The notes: generated by a model not told the origin, from the sequence alone. A DNA stretch of 64,000 nucleotides from Butyrivibrio sp. AE3004 (GCF_000703165.1 NZ_JNLQ01000002.1:186001-250000); one strand, 5' to 3'; positions 17,991-26,126 are shown, counted from the stretch's first letter. Numbers and translations are program-made.

Positions 17991-18007
17991 TATCACAAAT
18001 CGTGATA
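17991..18007. promoter_or_regulatory. palindromic operator, copy 2
   Basis: TATCACAAATCGTGATA, identical over 17 bases to the copy at 10939. It lies about 105 bases upstream of the sigma-like gene at 18114. Confidence 0.6.
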
Positions 18008-18113
18008 AATGTTATTAAAGTGGGGAAACACAGACAGGGTGCGTACATTTACAATTATAAATGTCTTAAGACAACAGAATATGTTTTGGTTTTCATCAGC
18101 AAAGGAGGGTGCG

Positions 18114-18680
18114 ATGGCAGCTAAGAATGGTTTTGTACAGGGGTATGCTTCTTCACAAATTGATGAGCGTGTAGAGATTATCTTTAAGAATTTTGAAAAC
18201 TTCATTGATCTTGTTGATATGTTTGAAGACAACATCTGTGATCAGATTACTGAGGAAAAGAGGTTCAACAGACGCGCTGAGATTGGTGAGTGTGGTGTAA
18301 GAGTCCAGACCTCAAGAAAGAGTGATCCGACTTTTTCTCAGGCGTCAAATCACTACGATAACATCATTGATATCAGAAGAGGCGATCTTGATAAGCTTCT
18401 GGAATATACAGATGATGCGGAGGGGCATCGTGATGAGATTGAGACATTGGAGCTCATGCGTAGGGATTACACAACAGTCACAAGTGCTATGAGTGTTCTG
18501 TCTCCGAAAGATAGGAATGAGCTTAAGGATGTCCTCAACAAAGAGAAGGCGATTGTTGACATCATCGAGTCCACAGGCAACCTGTATGAATCAGTAAAAT
18601 CGAGGCTGTATCGAAACCGCCGCAAGGTGAAGATCCAGGCAAAAGAACTTATAGAATTGAGAATGGGAAAGGCGGCTTAA
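18114..18680 (+). CDS. sigma-70 region 4-like regulator of an integrative element
   Basis: A 188-residue protein. Its last 80 residues (MSVLSPKDRNELKDVLNKEKAIVDIIESTGNLYESVKSRLYRNRRKVK) have the layout of sigma region 4/phage antitermination-type HTH. The central GECGVRVQTS segment recurs as GDIGVRVQTS in the protein at 59300, showing homology. The ATG at 18114 follows AAAGGAGGG. It is followed within 3 bases by the excisionase-like gene, so it probably regulates excision of the element. Confidence 0.65.
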   Translation: MAAKNGFVQGYASSQIDERVEIIFKNFENFIDLVDMFEDNICDQITEEKRFNRRAEIGECGVRVQTSRKSDPTFSQASNHYDNIIDIRRGDLDKLLEYTDDAEGHRDEIETLELMRRDYTTVTSAMSVLSPKDRNELKDVLNKEKAIVDIIESTGNLYESVKSRLYRNRRKVKIQAKELIELRMGKAA

Positions 18681-18683
18681 GAT

Positions 18684-18902
18684 ATGAGAGCAAGTGAGAG
18701 ATATAAGGAGCAGATTAAACTGGCAAGACAGCAGTCAATGAGACTGATGAGAGTGCCTGCAGCAATGGATTTCTTTGGATTAGGAAGAACCAAGCTTATG
18801 AAAATAGCAAACGACTGTGAGGCAGTTATTGAGATGAACAACAACATGGTTTGGCTCGATAAAGAACGAATTGAAGAATATCTGTTGACATTTAGGAAGT
18901 AA
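18684..18902 (+). CDS. excisionase-like DNA-binding protein
   Basis: A 72-residue basic protein. Residues about 25-65 (VPAAMDFFGLGRTKLMKIANDCEAVIEMNNNMVWLDKERIEEYL) form a winged-helix of the Xis/DUF6462 type. It lies directly before the integrase, the usual Tn916-like order xis-int, and would direct excision. It starts at an ATG 3 bases after the previous stop codon. Confidence 0.75.
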   Translation: MRASERYKEQIKLARQQSMRLMRVPAAMDFFGLGRTKLMKIANDCEAVIEMNNNMVWLDKERIEEYLLTFRK

Positions 18903-18939
18903 AAGAAAGGTAAGTACAGGACTTGGCAACAGCAAAAAT

Positions 18940-20277
18940 ATGCTTGCCCCGAAAGGCTTTAAGCGCGATAATAATATTGTACCTATGAGAGCTTTTCGAG
19001 ATAAGAAGCCGGGTCCTTTTACATGGAGGGATTATATGGCAGTATCAAGAAAAGATAATAAGGGACGTGCTCTGAGAAAGGGCGAATGCCAGCGTAAATC
19101 TGACATGCGGTATATGTATTCGTACACGGATCCATTAGGGCGCAGGAGGTATGTTTACGATACGGATTTGCAGAGGCTCAGAGAACGAGAGAAAAAACTT
19201 ATGAGAGACCAGTTGGATGGACTTGATATCTATGCAGCTGGAAGGTCAACACTCAACCAGGCTTTTGACAGGTACATGGCAACTAAATACAAGCTGAAGG
19301 ACAGCACCATGAGCGGATATCAGTATACCTATGACAGGTATGTGAGAGACGGGTTCGGAGAGAAGAGGCTCATTGATATCAAGTGCTCGGATGTGATGCA
19401 GTTTTACATCTATCTTTTACAAGAGAAAAACTTAGCAGTGGCCACTGTTGATTCAGTGCACTGCCTGCTTCATCCAACATTCGACCTTGCAGTGAGAGAT
19501 GATATATTGAGGAAGAATCCCACGCATGGTGTTATGCGAGAAGTAACCAAGAGAGTTGATGATGATAAAGAACTTCGATTCGCTCTTAAGGTTGAAGAGC
19601 AGAGAGCATTCATGGACTATGTTGCATCTCATCCAATTTTTTATCATTGGTGGCCGCTCTTCACAGTACTTCTTGGTACCGGAATGAGAATCGGAGAATG
19701 CACTGGTATCACCTGGAAGGACATTGATTACGAGAACAATGAGATTAGCGTTAATCACAATCTTGTCTACTATCCGGAGAGAGAGTCCAGAGTATCTGAG
19801 TATCATATCCACACTCCTAAGACAAAAGCCGGTATCAGAACCATTCCGCTTCTCGATGTAGTAAAAGACGCATTAGAGATGGAGAGAGAAGATCAGCTTG
19901 AAACAGTTGGGCTTAACCAGACAGTGATTGATGGTGTTTCTGGATTCGTTTTTCAGAATCGCTATGGAGACGTACTTAATCCTCAGTCGGTTAATAAGAC
20001 CATAAGCAGAATAGTTGAGAGTTACAACCACGAAGAGATGCTCAATGCAGCCAGAGAGAATAGAGAGCCGTTCTTGCTCCCTCATATCACATGTCACATT
20101 TTCAGATATACATTTGCGACAAGGCTGTGTGAAGCAGAGGATAACCTCAAGGTTATCCAGTCAGTAATGGGGCATAAGAGTATCGAAACAACGATGAACA
20201 TTTATGCTCAGGCAACTGGCAGAAAGAACCAGGAATCGTTTTTGAAGCTTGCAAGCAAGCTCGACAATCTGTTTTAA
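18940..20277 (+). CDS. tyrosine recombinase/integrase, complete
   Basis: A 445-residue integrase of the Tn916/ICE type. An N-terminal arm-binding part (about 50-75), a core-binding SAM-like domain (about 100-200) and a catalytic domain (about 215-440) are all present. Catalytic residues: R250 (GTGMRIGE), K296 (TKAG), H386 and R389 (CHIFRYTF), H412 (GHKS) and nucleophile Y422 (NIYAQ). The ribosome site is weak, so another start is possible. It ends the integrative-element block; the following 550 noncoding bases should contain an attachment site. Confidence 0.9.
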   Translation: MLAPKGFKRDNNIVPMRAFRDKKPGPFTWRDYMAVSRKDNKGRALRKGECQRKSDMRYMYSYTDPLGRRRYVYDTDLQRLREREKKLMRDQLDGLDIYAAGRSTLNQAFDRYMATKYKLKDSTMSGYQYTYDRYVRDGFGEKRLIDIKCSDVMQFYIYLLQEKNLAVATVDSVHCLLHPTFDLAVRDDILRKNPTHGVMREVTKRVDDDKELRFALKVEEQRAFMDYVASHPIFYHWWPLFTVLLGTGMRIGECTGITWKDIDYENNEISVNHNLVYYPERESRVSEYHIHTPKTKAGIRTIPLLDVVKDALEMEREDQLETVGLNQTVIDGVSGFVFQNRYGDVLNPQSVNKTISRIVESYNHEEMLNAARENREPFLLPHITCHIFRYTFATRLCEAEDNLKVIQSVMGHKSIETTMNIYAQATGRKNQESFLKLASKLDNLF

Positions 20278-20652
20278 AAAGCGACTCCTCGTGCTGAACA
20301 TTTGACAAAAAATATCTTGTTACAACGATTTTGCAACACGTGCTTTTCAGCAGGCAACACCAGACAAGAGTGTTGAAAAAGGGAAAAAAGAAAGAGAAGG
20401 TATCATGTGAGAACAGATAGGATGGTACCGGAAATAATCCCGACCTTGAAATCACAGAAGTAACACACGGACTCATTAGGAATCACTGAAATCCATAGAC
20501 GTACTATGTTATCCAAAAATGCAACATTTTTACAACGAATTCATTGGACGAGTACGGAGCTATTTGGACTTGTATGTAGTTTTTATCTAAAATAAATAGG
20601 ACATCAGTGGTGTGTCAAAAGACAATTTCTACTTGCTAAAAAAACGCATTTT

Positions 20653-20684
20653 GGGATAGGAACTTTTAAAAGTTTCTATCCCAG
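20653..20684. repeat. 16-bp arm inverted repeat without loop
   Basis: Arms TGGGATAGGAACTTTT and AAAAGTTTCTATCCCA match except for one base and abut directly. Outer flanks GACAATT (20624) and AATTGTC (20689) extend the symmetry. There is no T-run after it, so a terminator is unlikely; a recombinase or replication site is possible. Confidence 0.6.
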
Positions 20685-20730
20685 GGTAATTGTCAAAGGA
20701 ATAATCGGTTCAGACACATCACATATTTGA

Positions 20731-20767
20731 CCACATTTCTCGAAGGAAGAGAAGATGTGGTTTTTTT
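20731..20767 (+). terminator. intrinsic terminator
   Basis: Stem CCACAT...ATGTGG extended by TCTC/GAGA, followed by seven T residues, 60 bases before the gene at 20827. Confidence 0.8.
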
Positions 20768-20826
20768 GTACCCAAAATTCTGATCTTCTTAATTGCATCT
20801 CGTAACACCAGAAACGGAGGTTACAG

Positions 20827-21285
20827 ATGAATCGTGGAAAATCCCCACCAGTTGACTTAGACAAGTATCTTGTCGGAAAAGAACATCGATATTGCACCTA
20901 CCAGGACGGAGCCAGACTTTACAGCATGGCATATTGGTCATTTGTGACTCTGGCAAAAGAAGCAAAGGCCAATATAAAGCTTCGGAAAACAGCCCTTGTG
21001 GATTTAGACTTGATCGAACAGTACATTGAACAGTTTTGTGAAGAAGGAAATGAAAGTGAGGAAGTATTCATGGCTAGAAGAAAGAAAATCGAAGATTTAG
21101 CAGAAATCGTTAAGGAAGGCAAAAAGAAATATGTCAGGTACGCTGAAGGGGCAGAGCTTTATTCTATGGGGCTTCATACTTTTGAAAGCCTTGCAAAGGA
21201 AGCCAAGGCCACAAGAAAGGTAAAGGGAGTGGTTCTCTGCAACACAGAAAAGATTGACGCGTTTATTGAGTCATTTGATGAATAA
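20827..21285 (+). CDS. tandem DUF6462-like DNA-binding protein
   Basis: A 152-residue protein made of two copies of one domain: residues about 20-75 (YCTYQDGARLYSMAYWSFVTLAKEAKANIKLRK) and 95-150 (YVRYAEGAELYSMGLHTFESLAKEAKATRKVKG). Each resembles the winged-helix DUF6462/excisionase-like family of Lachnospiraceae mobile elements. It begins the partition/replication block, 12 bases before parA. The duplication suggests binding of a repeated or palindromic site. Confidence 0.65.
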   Translation: MNRGKSPPVDLDKYLVGKEHRYCTYQDGARLYSMAYWSFVTLAKEAKANIKLRKTALVDLDLIEQYIEQFCEEGNESEEVFMARRKKIEDLAEIVKEGKKKYVRYAEGAELYSMGLHTFESLAKEAKATRKVKGVVLCNTEKIDAFIESFDE

Positions 21286-21297
21286 GGGGGAAAAGAG

Positions 21298-21694
21298 ATG
21301 TCTAAAGTTATAGCAGTAGCAAACCAAAAAGGTGGGGTAGGGAAGACAGTAACAAGTGTGAATCTTGGTATTGGGCTTGCCAGGGAAGGCTACAAGGTAC
21401 TCATGATAGATGCGGATCCTCAGGGTAGCATGTCAATAAGTCTTGGATGCGATGAACCGGACAGACTTGATTATTCTCTTGCCACAGCACTTGTAAATAT
21501 TATCAATGATGAGCCCGTAGATGTATCAAAAGGAATCATCCACCATGCAGAAGGTGTTGATCTGATGCCGGGAAATATTGAGCTCTCAAGCTTGGAAATA
21601 AGCATGACCGGAGTTATCAGCAGGGAAACAATTCTCAGAGAATATGTGGATAACGCCAGAAATACTTATGATTTTGTGATTATTGACTGTATTC
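21298..21694 (+). pseudogene. parA: ParA N-terminal half, fused out of frame to ParB
   Basis: The reading frame encodes a good ParA/Soj start: deviant Walker A KGGVGKT (residues about 10-16), DADPQGS (about 40-46) and the Walker B strand FVIIDC. At that point (about 21691) the sequence jumps into a ParB gene, and the frame stops after a few unrelated residues at 21717. Full ParA proteins are about 250-270 residues; only about 131 native residues remain, so ATPase-driven partition is lost. The ribosome site (AAGGGGG) and start are intact. Confidence 0.85.
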
Positions 21695-22213
21695 AAGATG
21701 AAAATGGATGCGATTAAACATCAGGGAAAGCAAGTTACAGGAACTTTGTTTCATGATGCAACAAAGTCAAATTCTGGAGATCTGATTGGAAAGGAAAATG
21801 GATTGAATAGAACCCAAGTATTTAGATATATCAGACTTACAGAACTTATTCCTAAGCTTTTGGATATGGTAGATGAAGGCAGGTTGTCATTTCTTGTTGC
21901 TGTTGAGATTTCGTATTTGAATCACAAGTATCAGCAATGGATATGGGAATACATCCACGAAAACGGCATGATCAAGCAGGAACAGCTTATGGATCTTCGT
22001 CAATATCGTGATGATGACTCTCTTACACAGGAACAGATGATAGACATTCTTATCCAAAAGAGATCCACACCACAGACTAGGAAGAAGATCCTTATTACAG
22101 AACGTAAGCTCAACAAGTACTTCCCTGCTTATTATTCACAGTCTGAGATTGAAAGAGTTATCGTAAGTCTCTTGGAGCAATGGAAGGCATCGCAGGAAAG
22201 TGAGGAACAATAA
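21695..22213 (+). pseudogene. parB: ParB C-terminal half (partition protein remnant)
   Basis: From KMKMDAIKHQG onward the frame encodes the ParB helix-turn-helix and linker (SGDLIGKENGLNRTQVFRYIRLTELIPKLLDMVDEG) and the C-terminal part to the stop. The N-terminal half with the CTP-binding box (GxRR/ENxxR region) is gone, deleted together with the 3' half of parA. The frame differs from parA, so no fusion protein is made unless an internal start is used. Confidence 0.8.
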
Positions 22214-22214
22214 T

Positions 22215-22580
22215 ATGATGGACTATTTTTATAATGCCCAGGCACAGCAATTTGCTTCTGTAGAGATACCAAGAGAGCTGCTTACAGGGAAGAGCTTTTC
22301 TTCCCTGTCGGCTTCGGCCAAAATGCTTTATGCAGTTCTTTTGGACCGCATGGGCGAAGCTAAGAAACATAATTGGTTTGATGATGATAACAGAGTCTAC
22401 ATCATTTATCCGTTAAGCAAGATTCAGGAAGATATCAATTTTTCCAAGCACACAATAATTGATTGTATGAATGAACTTGAAGAATTTGGTCTTATATATA
22501 AGTTACAGGCAAAAGGTAAGCCAAGCAAGATCTACGTCAAAAATTTCAATCGTAGATGCAGATTTCAGCTGATTGGGTAG
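22215..22580 (+). CDS. short RepA_N-type replication initiator
   Basis: A 121-residue protein with the RepA_N winged-helix domain (LPxxL-like SFSSLSASAKMLYAVLLDRM...NWFDDDNRVYIIYPLSKIQEDINFSKHTIIDCMNELEEFGLI). Full-length relatives carry a C-terminal DUF6017-type domain, absent here; the protein stops soon after the winged helix, so it may be truncated. GTGAGGA precedes the ATG. It lies 2 bases after the parB remnant and before a longer paralogue. Confidence 0.7.
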   Translation: MMDYFYNAQAQQFASVEIPRELLTGKSFSSLSASAKMLYAVLLDRMGEAKKHNWFDDDNRVYIIYPLSKIQEDINFSKHTIIDCMNELEEFGLIYKLQAKGKPSKIYVKNFNRRCRFQLIG

Positions 22581-22645
22581 TGCAGAAATTGCACCACTTA
22601 AATCCATGGAACGTCACAGAAAATCATTGAAGGGAGGAAAAAAGA

Positions 22646-23596
22646 GTGAGCGAAAGAATCATTTTTGACTATTTCAGCGGTCAGGAATCAGAAATGCTTG
22701 CCTTTTACAGAATACCAAAGCTTTTGTTCACAAACGCATATTTTAGCGGACTTGACGCGCTCGCTAAGACTCTTTATGGTCTTATGCTCGATAGAATGTC
22801 ATTATCCCTTAAAAATAGCTGGTTTGATGAGCTTCAGAGGGCATATATATACTTTGCACAGCAGGAAGCCGCAGAAATGCTGGGCTGTGGGGAAGATAAG
22901 ATCAGATGTCTTTTTAAGAGTCTTGAGGAATATGGGCTCATAGAGCGCAAAAAGCAGGGCCAGGGGAAGCCTACCAAGATCTATCTCAAGAACTTTGCTT
23001 CAAGAGAAAATGAAGAAGTTCAGACCTTGGAAAAACCAAGTTCTGGAACAAATATGGAAATTTCAGACCCCGGAAATATCGGGGTCAAGACCACGGAAAA
23101 TTCGGGTTCTAGACCAAGCGAAAATCCGGTTCTAGATCACGGAGAATCCGACCCTAATTATATTAATATTAATAATACTAAAAGAAATATAAATACTAAT
23201 CATATCTCTTCGATGAAAAGCGATTTGAATGATGAGTATAACGCTTATTCCGAAATAATCAGGGAGAATCTCTGCCTTGATACCATGCTTGAAAGATATC
23301 CTCATGATACAGAAATCATCGAAGGAATCTATGATCTGGTGCTTGAGACAGTTCTTTGCCAGAATCCAACAATCTGGATTTCCAAGAACGAGTATCCTAC
23401 AAACTTGGTTAAGTCCAAGTTCCTTAAGCTCAACCACATGCATCTAGAGTACGTAATGGACTGCATGAGGGGAAATACTACCAAGGTTCGGAATATAAAG
23501 AATTATCTGCTTTCAGCTCTTTTCAATGCTCCTACCACCATGGGCAGCTACTATCAGTCCGAGGTAAGTCATGATCAGGCATGCAGAGCCATGTAG
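22646..23596 (+). CDS. replication initiator, RepA_N plus DUF6017-type C-terminus
   Basis: A 316-residue initiator. The RepA_N winged helix occupies about residues 15-110 (LFTNAYFSGLDALAKTLYGLMLDRM...). A Ser/Asn/Pro-rich linker (about 115-190) joins a conserved C-terminal helical domain (YSEIIRENLCLDTMLERY... to NAPTTMGSYYQSEVSHDQA). GTG start after AAGGGAGG. Such proteins initiate replication of plasmids and of integrative elements in the circular state. A 24-codon remnant of a second such C-terminus is present at 36763. Confidence 0.8.
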   Translation: MSERIIFDYFSGQESEMLAFYRIPKLLFTNAYFSGLDALAKTLYGLMLDRMSLSLKNSWFDELQRAYIYFAQQEAAEMLGCGEDKIRCLFKSLEEYGLIERKKQGQGKPTKIYLKNFASRENEEVQTLEKPSSGTNMEISDPGNIGVKTTENSGSRPSENPVLDHGESDPNYININNTKRNINTNHISSMKSDLNDEYNAYSEIIRENLCLDTMLERYPHDTEIIEGIYDLVLETVLCQNPTIWISKNEYPTNLVKSKFLKLNHMHLEYVMDCMRGNTTKVRNIKNYLLSALFNAPTTMGSYYQSEVSHDQACRAM

Positions 23597-23674
23597 AGCA
23601 TTTGACATATATGTTCAACACTCATATAATCAAAATATAACATAACTGTTCAACACTCATAGGAGGATGAAGAC

Positions 23675-24106
23675 ATGCCAAGAGTAAATCTATCACTTAC
23701 ACAGGATATGTATGATTGTATTGAGAAGGAAGCTAAGAAGCAGAACATCACAGTAAACTATTTTATCTGCGAGATGCTGGAAGAGCGCTTCGGTAAAAGA
23801 ACTACCTACGACTATACAGTGGCCGTTGGTGAGATGATCAAGGAAGCCAAGAAGATGGATAAAGAGTTCACTCTGGCAGATCTTCCTACCTTTGCAGATG
23901 TTAATGAGATCCTTGTAGAGTACAAGATCAAGGAATCTCCTGCACAGGTAAGAGCACGCCTTGGCAAGATGTTCAACGAGGCAGTCAAGAAGGGCACAGC
24001 CAAGGGAATCGAGAGAGCCACAACTATAAAAGACGGAGAGGAGCAGCTCAAGTTCTATTGCAGAGCTGCAGTTTATGTGAATCAGTTTAACAAGCTGAAA
24101 AAATGA
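23675..24106 (+). CDS. ribbon-helix-helix protein with DUF1413-like tail
   Basis: A 143-residue protein. Residues 1-40 (PRVNLSLTQDMYDCIEKEAKKQNITVNYFICEML) are a ribbon-helix-helix DNA-binding fold. Residues about 60-125 (EFTLADLPTF...ARLGKMFNEAVKKG) resemble the DUF1413 winged-helix-like family. It follows the replication genes and starts after AGGAGG. It is probably a copy-number or element regulator. Repeats of CAACACTCATA upstream (about 23617 and 23649) could be operators. Confidence 0.6.
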   Translation: MPRVNLSLTQDMYDCIEKEAKKQNITVNYFICEMLEERFGKRTTYDYTVAVGEMIKEAKKMDKEFTLADLPTFADVNEILVEYKIKESPAQVRARLGKMFNEAVKKGTAKGIERATTIKDGEEQLKFYCRAAVYVNQFNKLKK

Positions 24107-24116
24107 GGATAAGAAT

Positions 24117-24503
24117 ATGGCAGCTGTACTAGATATTTTTCTATTACCGTTTATGTTGCTTCTCAGGGTAGCAATGTACCTGATCAGAAGAGTTGATGTC
24201 ACTAATTCCATTTTTATCGGAGCCATTCCTGTATTTCTTGTAAGAAACCAGGGCTATGATAAAGTAACCAACTGGATTATTTTCGGCATAACAGTGTTCT
24301 TTGCGCTTTTACTGCAGCATATGTTTGTAATTGCCAAGATACTTGCTTCTGTCTTCAGTTGCATGACTATTGCTTTTTTATGCTCAATCTGGAAGAACTA
24401 TGACACTAAGGCAGCGCAGATGACCGTGGTTACAATTGGAACAATCATAGCTGCTATATGGAATCTGCAGTATTGGACAGATTTTTCAGAAAGGGAAGTT
24501 TGA
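24117..24503 (+). CDS. small multi-pass membrane protein
   Basis: A 128-residue protein with about four hydrophobic segments (IFLLPFMLLLRVAMYLI, IFIGAIPVFLV, WIIFGITVFFALLLQHMFVIAKILASVFSC, VVTIGTIIAAIW). It starts 10 bases after the previous stop, with GAGGATAAG upstream, and ends just before the HigBA promoter. Unknown function. Confidence 0.55.
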   Translation: MAAVLDIFLLPFMLLLRVAMYLIRRVDVTNSIFIGAIPVFLVRNQGYDKVTNWIIFGITVFFALLLQHMFVIAKILASVFSCMTIAFLCSIWKNYDTKAAQMTVVTIGTIIAAIWNLQYWTDFSEREV

Positions 24504-24528
24504 CACCTGTAACGTTACAGGTTATAAT
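24500..24528 (+). promoter_or_regulatory. higBA promoter with operator in the spacer
   Basis: TTGACA (24500-24505), a 17-base spacer and TATAAT (24523-24528). The spacer contains the perfect 16-base palindrome CCTGTAACGTTACAGG, the expected binding site for HigA autorepression. Confidence 0.85.
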
Positions 24529-24534
24529 GTTGAT

Positions 24535-24813
24535 ATGATAAAATCGTTTGCACATAAAGGCTTAAAGGATTTTTATGAAACTGGCTCTAAGAAGGGGATT
24601 CAGCCAGATCATGCGCCCAAATTGGCAAGAATGCTTGACCGATTGGATGCCAGCATTAGTGCTCAGGATATGAATTTGCCAGGCTATAGATTGCATCCAC
24701 TTAAAGGAGATAAGCAGGATATGTGGTCTGTCACGGTGAATGGCAATTGGAGAATGACTTTTTACTTTGAAGGTCAGGATGCATATCTTGTGGACTATAT
24801 GGATTATCACTGA
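24535..24813 (+). CDS. higB: HigB-type mRNA interferase toxin
   Basis: A 92-residue RelE/HigB-superfamily toxin (FAHKGLKDFYETGSKKGI...RLHPLKGDKQDMWSVTVNGNWRMTFYFEGQDAYLVDYMDYH), a ribosome-dependent mRNA endonuclease. The order toxin-antitoxin is typical of hig. Its ATG lies only 6 bases after the -10 box, and there is no Shine-Dalgarno in between, so from this promoter the mRNA would be leaderless. It follows the replication module and may stabilise the element. Confidence 0.85.
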   Translation: MIKSFAHKGLKDFYETGSKKGIQPDHAPKLARMLDRLDASISAQDMNLPGYRLHPLKGDKQDMWSVTVNGNWRMTFYFEGQDAYLVDYMDYH

Positions 24814-24830
24814 GGAAGGAGGAAAGATAT

Positions 24831-25127
24831 ATGACTAGAAGACCTACACATCCAGGAAATGTATTCTTGGAAGATGTGATGAAACCACTAAATCTTACAG
24901 TTATTGATGCGGCTAGAATGCTTGGAGTCAGCAGAAAAGCTTTATCGGAGTTTGTTAATGAGAAAGCATCACTGAGTCCTGAGATGGCTATCAGAATAAG
25001 CAAGGCAACCAATACATCAGCAGAAAGCTGGATGAACATGCAGCAGAAACTGACACTGTGGATTGCACAGCAACACGAACCGTCAAATGTAATACCATTT
25101 CCTCTGGATGCAGTAAAAGAGGGATGA
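24831..25127 (+). CDS. higA: HigA-type antitoxin
   Basis: A 98-residue XRE-family antitoxin (RPTHPGNVFLEDVMKPLNLTVIDAARMLGVSRKALSEFVNEKASLSPEMAIRIS) that neutralises HigB and represses the operon. A strong AGGAAGGAGG site precedes the ATG, unlike the toxin gene, so antitoxin should be made in excess. It is 17 bases behind higB and ends at a terminator. Confidence 0.88.
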   Translation: MTRRPTHPGNVFLEDVMKPLNLTVIDAARMLGVSRKALSEFVNEKASLSPEMAIRISKATNTSAESWMNMQQKLTLWIAQQHEPSNVIPFPLDAVKEG

Positions 25128-25131
25128 TAGT

Positions 25132-25165
25132 GATAGCTCTGGAATTGTCCGGGGCTATTATTTTT
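25132..25165 (+). terminator. intrinsic terminator of higBA
   Basis: Stem ATAGCTC/GGGCTAT with a 12-base loop, then TATTTTTG, just after the higA stop. Confidence 0.75.
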
Positions 25166-25231
25166 GTCTGAAAAAAGGTATGATTATTCATAAGTTGTCT
25201 GAAATGATAGATTTAGGAAGTGTTTGGACGT

Positions 25232-25678
25232 ATGAAGAAATTATCTGTTTTGTTGGGAATAATAGCAGTGCTTTTATCCGACTGGATGTGCGCTGTGGTG
25301 GCATATAATTACCGGGGATTGGAAGCTGGTGCAGAATATGGAAATAGTGCGCCGCCATCAGTAGCATTTGTTTTAGCAGTACCTTTCTTGATTGGAATAG
25401 TTATATGCGCAGTATCAAGCGTATTACTTTGGAGAGGAATTGCTACAAAGGCAATAACTATAATGCTTGGAATAATTGCTGTGCTTATTGGAATAGTGGT
25501 AGTTGCAATAACTCTTTTAACAAGAAGGGCACATTCTGCCTCAATTATAGGTGGTGCTGACGGGCCTACTTCAATATTTCTGGCAGGGAAAATAGATTCG
25601 TGGTCATTGATTATAGGTCTTGTTGTGGGATTAGCACTTCTTGCAGCAGGAGTTGTTTTGATTAGGAAAAGAAAATAA
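25232..25678 (+). CDS. small membrane protein with GGADGPTSIF motif
   Basis: A 148-residue membrane protein with about four hydrophobic segments. Between the third and fourth lies IIGGADGPTSIFLAGK. This motif is diagnostic of the beta subunit of sodium-pumping decarboxylases (OadB/GcdB: GGADGPTAIF), but the protein is far too short to be one, and the catalytic partner subunits are absent. The same motif occurs in the lipoprotein at 42152. Start chosen at the ATG at 25232. Function unknown. Confidence 0.55.
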   Translation: MKKLSVLLGIIAVLLSDWMCAVVAYNYRGLEAGAEYGNSAPPSVAFVLAVPFLIGIVICAVSSVLLWRGIATKAITIMLGIIAVLIGIVVVAITLLTRRAHSASIIGGADGPTSIFLAGKIDSWSLIIGLVVGLALLAAGVVLIRKRK

Positions 25679-25711
25679 TATTTCAGTATATATGATAATA
25701 GAGAGGTTGAT

Positions 25712-26080
25712 ATGAATTTTCTATTTGTAGCACTTGGTGGTGCCTTGGGTGCAGTAGCGCGATATGCAATAAGTCTGATTCCTGTTAAGACTTATTTTCC
25801 GATATTAACTCTGATTACAAATATCCTCGGTGCCATACTAATTGGATTCGTTGTTGGAATTACCAGTAACCGAGAAAGTGTATCTGATAATACCATTCTT
25901 TTCTGGAAGACAGGGGTGTGTGGAGGTTTTACCACATTCTCTACATTTTCCCTTGAAGCTTTTAATTTGTTTGAGAAGAAACAATATATGAATGGCGGAT
26001 TATATGTGGTACTGAGTTGTTGTTGCTGCATATTTGGAATTCTATGCGGAAAGAAACTTGCGACGATAATAAAACTTTGA
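25712..26080 (+). CDS. crcB: CrcB/Fluc fluoride channel
   Basis: A 122-residue, four-TM protein of the CrcB family, a fluoride-specific channel that works as a dual-topology dimer. Family motifs are visible: GGALGAVARY at the N-terminus, the conserved Asn (TNILGAILIG) and the GxCGGFTTFSTFS signature in TM3. It stands alone; dual-topology dimers need only one gene. No fluoride riboswitch is seen in the 30-base leader. Confidence 0.92.
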   Translation: MNFLFVALGGALGAVARYAISLIPVKTYFPILTLITNILGAILIGFVVGITSNRESVSDNTILFWKTGVCGGFTTFSTFSLEAFNLFEKKQYMNGGLYVVLSCCCCIFGILCGKKLATIIKL

Positions 26081-26081
26081 A

Positions 26082-26113
26082 TTTCAGGATAATGAAATAA
26101 GCAAATCGGGATT
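26082..26113. repeat. boundary motif TTTCAGGATAAT...AAATCGGGATT
   Basis: Immediately after the crcB stop: TTTCAGGATAAT, 9 bases, then GCAAATCGGGATT. The same two-part motif recurs at 37587 and 48306 and partially at 38091 and 39651, always between unrelated small genes. Confidence 0.5.
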
Positions 26114-26126
26114 AGTGGAGTAGAAC

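Larger units (their letters stand above)
20278..20826. other. 550-base noncoding region between integrase and replication module
   Basis: No convincing gene. It holds two short direct repeats (TTACAACGA at about 20318 and 20532), a long inverted repeat at 20653-20684 and a terminator at 20731-20767. Being just past the integrase and before partition/replication genes, it is the expected place for an attachment site or an origin, but no duplicated att core was identified. Confidence 0.4.

Noticed and set aside
20153..20897. Leftward open frames over the integrase end and the following noncoding region
   Set aside because: They overlap the integrase or the terminator, have no ribosome site and unlikely composition.
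25679..25711. Fluoride riboswitch before crcB
   Set aside because: The leader between the two genes is only about 30 bases and lacks the conserved crcB-motif segments.
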